Source: JASFEQ01 sp050122535
GTDB taxonomy: Bacteria; Desulfobacterota; DSM-4660; Desulfatiglandales; HGW-15
Assembly (NCBI GenBank): GCA_050122535.1
Contig: JASFIT010000239.1
Span: 1 to 7,300 of the forward strand
DNA: 7,300 nucleotides
Reading direction: 5' to 3'
Shown here: positions 5,129 through 7,300 of the stretch, piece by piece
How positions within the stretch are numbered: position 1 is the first letter of the stretch
How the letters are laid out: each line of letters opens with the position of its first letter
Notes under the pieces: generated by a model
What the model saw: the letters and a program-made list of their open reading frames with translations, nothing else
Told to the model about the DNA's origin: nothing
The model's database searches: none
Program-made: the position numbers and the translations under genes

Positions 5129-7030
5129 ATGGAGACGACGACAGCGCAGAGCAAGCTACAAGTAGGACTGGGTATCACCATAGGCGGGTTGGCAGTAATT
5201 ATGGTCCTATACCATCTGGTCGCTGTCTTATTCACCCCCCTGTACCCTGTTTATCATGTCAACACCCATCTGGGCTTCATTTTCCTCATGATCTTCCTCC
5301 CGGCCCTGCTGCAAGCGCTGCAAAAGGGGCAAAGGCTTGTCTCCATACTGATTTCCATTCTGGTGATATTGAGTCTCGCCGGTGTGATCTATATCTACAT
5401 GTCTGCTGAGCGATTGGAGATGATCCCAGGGGATCTAAACGCTGTGGATCTCCTCATTGGGCCTATGTTGGTCGTTCTGATCTTCGAAGCCTGCCGGCGA
5501 ACAACAGGGGTCGCATTGCCCGCCTTCGGCGTCGTCTTCATCGCTTATGCCATATTCGGACACCTTCTTCCAGAGCCCTTTCATCATCCTCATGTATCCA
5601 TGAGCAGAATAATAACCTATTTCGGCATGAGCATGGTAGACGGCATTTACGGTGCGTTGATATACATGTCGGCCAATATCATCTTTTTGTTCATCCTGTT
5701 TGGCGTCATATTAGAACTGACAAGGGCCCGTGAGTTTTTTACCATGGTTGGCCTCCTCGTCGGGCGAAAGATCAGGGGTGGAGCAGCTCAAACCTCAGTA
5801 GTGGCCAGTGGATTTGTGGGGATGATCAGCGGGTCCCCGGCCGCCAATATCGTGATTACCGGCATGGTCACCATACCTTTGATGAAACGGACGGGGTTTA
5901 AAGCAAACATTGCTGCGGCCGTGGAAGCCACCGCGTCCACTGGTGGGATATTCCTGCCACCCGTGATGGGGGTAGTGGCTTTCATGATGATGTCACTCAC
6001 CGGGCTTTCCTACTGGACCATATGCGTTGCCGCTCTCATCCCGGCAATCCTCTATTATCTGGGCGTGGCCACAGGGGTACATCTCCATGCCAGTAAAGAG
6101 AAGATTCCCCCTGCTTCCGAGGAGGTGGACCTGAGAGTCATGCTGCGGCGAGCACCTTTGTTCATCGTTCCCTTTGGCCTTATCACTACCCTTCTGGCCC
6201 TTCGGTATCCCCCCATGTATGCTGCCGGGTGGGCCATGGTGGCAGGTGCACTCTTAGGCTTTATTCGCAAAGAGACACGGCCCTCCTGGAGAGTTGCCAT
6301 AGAGGGGATTACCCGAGGAGCGCAGACAGGAGCCATTATCGGGGCGATGATTTGCCTGAGCGATTTGGCCTTCGTAAGTGTTATGTCTTTGACTGCGGTC
6401 GCACCCAAGATCGCCGGCGTAATGCATGCCTGGGGCGGAGGCTATTTGCCGGCCATTCTTCTCATAACAGGGGTAATTTCTCTGCTTATGGGTACCATAA
6501 ACCCTATTGCCGGTTCATATCTTCTGGTGGCATTGGTGGTCACCCCCGTGCTGCTCGACATGAATTTAACCATAATACAGGCCCATTTCTTCGCCCTCTA
6601 CTACGGCATACTCGGCATGCTGACCCCCCCGGTGGCACCATCGGTCATTATAGCCTCCGGGATAGCCAAGACCCGTTTCTTGGGCGCTGTCCTACCCGCT
6701 TTGAAGCTGGCGGGCCCCGCCTACCTGTTGCCCTTTATGTTTTCCTACGATCCAGCCTTATTGGCACAGTTCTGGCGAGGTCCCTGGTTTGGGCTATTGT
6801 CCATCCTGGTAGCCGCACTAGCCATCATCAGTCTTGCCATAGTCTTATACAACTATTACCTGACTGAACTGAGCTTGCCGGAAAGAGGCCTGGCGGCTGT
6901 CTCTTGGCTAGGCTTTATGGCATACTTCTTCACCCAAGGCAATTTGATGACATTTTTGGTGGGTGCACCCTCTTTCGCCCTGCTCACCATGTGGCAACTA
7001 AGACGAAGAGTTATCTTGTCACACCAGTAA
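5129..7030 (+). CDS. TRAP transporter fused permease, 4TM/12TM type (TAXI-associated)
   Basis: A complete 633-residue inner-membrane permease in which the small (DctQ-like) and large (DctM-like) TRAP subunits form one chain, as is usual for TAXI systems. It uses an ion gradient to import the solute delivered by the binding protein. Hydrophobic segments run through the whole chain, starting near residues 13-36, 48-62 and 70-90. The conserved large-subunit core is clear: GGAAQTSVVASGFVGMISGS (217-236), PAANIVITGMVTIPLMKRTG (237-256), AAVEATASTGGIFLPPVMG (263-281). The second repeat has GTINPIAGSYLLVALVVTPV (455-474) and YYGILGMLTPPVAPSVIIAS (491-510). It is on the short side for the fused family, but no segment is obviously missing. 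The ATG at 5129 is 90 bases after the upstream stop. It has no clear Shine-Dalgarno site (only GGGCCAGAA in front), so initiation may be weak. The start is supported by position and by the short hydrophilic N-terminus before the first membrane helix. Confidence 0.93.
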   Translation: METTTAQSKLQVGLGITIGGLAVIMVLYHLVAVLFTPLYPVYHVNTHLGFIFLMIFLPALLQALQKGQRLVSILISILVILSLAGVIYIYMSAERLEMIPGDLNAVDLLIGPMLVVLIFEACRRTTGVALPAFGVVFIAYAIFGHLLPEPFHHPHVSMSRIITYFGMSMVDGIYGALIYMSANIIFLFILFGVILELTRAREFFTMVGLLVGRKIRGGAAQTSVVASGFVGMISGSPAANIVITGMVTIPLMKRTGFKANIAAAVEATASTGGIFLPPVMGVVAFMMMSLTGLSYWTICVAALIPAILYYLGVATGVHLHASKEKIPPASEEVDLRVMLRRAPLFIVPFGLITTLLALRYPPMYAAGWAMVAGALLGFIRKETRPSWRVAIEGITRGAQTGAIIGAMICLSDLAFVSVMSLTAVAPKIAGVMHAWGGGYLPAILLITGVISLLMGTINPIAGSYLLVALVVTPVLLDMNLTIIQAHFFALYYGILGMLTPPVAPSVIIASGIAKTRFLGAVLPALKLAGPAYLLPFMFSYDPALLAQFWRGPWFGLLSILVAALAIISLAIVLYNYYLTELSLPERGLAAVSWLGFMAYFFTQGNLMTFLVGAPSFALLTMWQLRRRVILSHQ

Positions 7031-7040
7031 CCCTTTATGT

Positions 7041-7070
7041 TAGAGGTGACCGGGATACGATATCCCTCTA
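7041..7070 (+). terminator. Hairpin just after the TRAP permease stop
   Basis: TAGAGG (7041-7046) pairs with CCTCTA (7065-7070), enclosing GATA-CGA-TATC; alternatively GGGATA-CGA-TATCCC (7052-7066) forms a 6-bp stem with a 3-base loop. These overlap and would compete. It is 10 bases past the stop codon, a typical terminator position, but TTGGGG follows, not a U-run. Confidence 0.3.
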
Positions 7071-7110
7071 TTGGGGCGGGAACGAATACTTCTTCAGGGA
7101 TGAGAAATTA

Positions 7111-7139
7111 GCCCTCTCCCTAAAAATCAGGGGGCGGGC
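7111..7139. terminator. GC-rich stem-loop downstream of the TRAP operon
   Basis: GCCC-T-CTCCCT (7111-7121) pairs with AGGGGG-C-GGGC (7129-7139) as an 11-position stem with one mismatch and one G-T, around a 7-base AT-rich loop (7122-7128). It is stable by eye but is not followed by T's on the plus strand. It may help end the operon transcript or protect its 3' end. Confidence 0.35.
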
Positions 7140-7192
7140 CAGTATCAGTATCATGAAAAAGGCGAGTCAGCATATAGAACATCCTTGAAGGC

Positions 7193-7221
7193 TTGAGCAT
7201 CAACCAAAAGATTTTGAGCAT
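7193..7221. repeat. Short direct repeat TTGAGCAT
   Basis: TTGAGCAT occurs at 7193-7200 and at 7214-7221, 21 bases apart start to start, or two helical turns. It could be paired half-sites for a regulator of something beyond the window, or chance. Confidence 0.25.
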
Positions 7222-7300
7222 TTCACGGGAGTTCATGGCCGACCTCACATGCCACCTCACCGGCTCCGTCGTATTCATATGGAGAACCAGATAGCCACCC

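Larger units (their letters stand above)
7031..7300. other. Gene-poor tail after the TRAP permease
   Basis: No convincing gene is visible. The stretch has two hairpins (7041-7070 and 7111-7139) and an 8-base direct repeat. A minus-strand frame is open from the window edge to a TGA at 7223-7225, giving about 25 residues with no recognised family; it could be the end of a gene lying mostly outside or a chance frame. Confidence 0.5.

Noticed and set aside
5089..5409. A 106-codon ORF overlapping the start of the TRAP permease gene.
   Set aside because: It reads a different frame of the permease region, has a shadow-like composition and no ribosome binding site.
6229..6867. A 212-codon ORF in another frame of the TRAP permease gene.
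   Set aside because: It is rich in Arg, His and Ser, has no family features and lies fully within the permease coding region.

Overview
The window looks like chromosomal DNA from an anaerobic bacterium. It pairs a tungsten/molybdenum-pterin aldehyde ferredoxin oxidoreductase (AOR) with its own MoaD-like sulfur carrier, and it carries a TAXI-type TRAP transporter with a fused permease. This mix is common in Desulfobacterota and other anaerobic or syntrophic lineages, but the taxon is an inference; there is no rRNA or other marker gene here.

Layout, left to right. (1) Positions 2-454 (+) hold the C-terminal third of a UPF0261 / Tm-1-like protein whose start lies outside the window. (2) It converges on a minus-strand pair, an AOR (2498 to 768) followed at once by a small MoaD/ThiS-like protein ending in Gly-Gly (752 to 513). 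(3) A divergent 220-base control region (2499-2718) separates the AOR from a TetR-family regulator on the plus strand (2719-3384). This region has a good sigma70-type promoter for tetR and three inverted repeats that could be operators. (4) A 625-base stretch (3385-4009) has no convincing gene. It holds two short minus-strand ORFs of doubtful status, several hairpins, two candidate plus-strand promoters and two perfect 14-bp palindromes, the last of which sits just before the next gene's ribosome binding site. (5) A TAXI-family periplasmic solute-binding protein (4010-5038) is followed, after a 90-base gap with a strong stem-loop, by a fused 4TM/12TM TRAP permease (5129-7030). (6) The last 270 bases hold hairpins and a short direct repeat but no clear gene.

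How the parts may work together (inference). The TetR protein probably controls its own gene and perhaps the divergent AOR-MoaD pair, possibly in answer to a small organic ligand. The AOR would oxidise an aldehyde, or reduce an acid, using a W- or Mo-bispyranopterin cofactor and ferredoxin. The MoaD-like protein would supply sulfur for the pterin dithiolene. The TAXI-TRAP transporter would import an organic acid or similar solute using an ion gradient. Whether its substrate is linked to the AOR is unknown. All main genes look intact. The genes themselves are of known families, and nothing here proves a new system. The least explained parts are the operator cluster at 2625-2707 and the structured 3385-4009 region.
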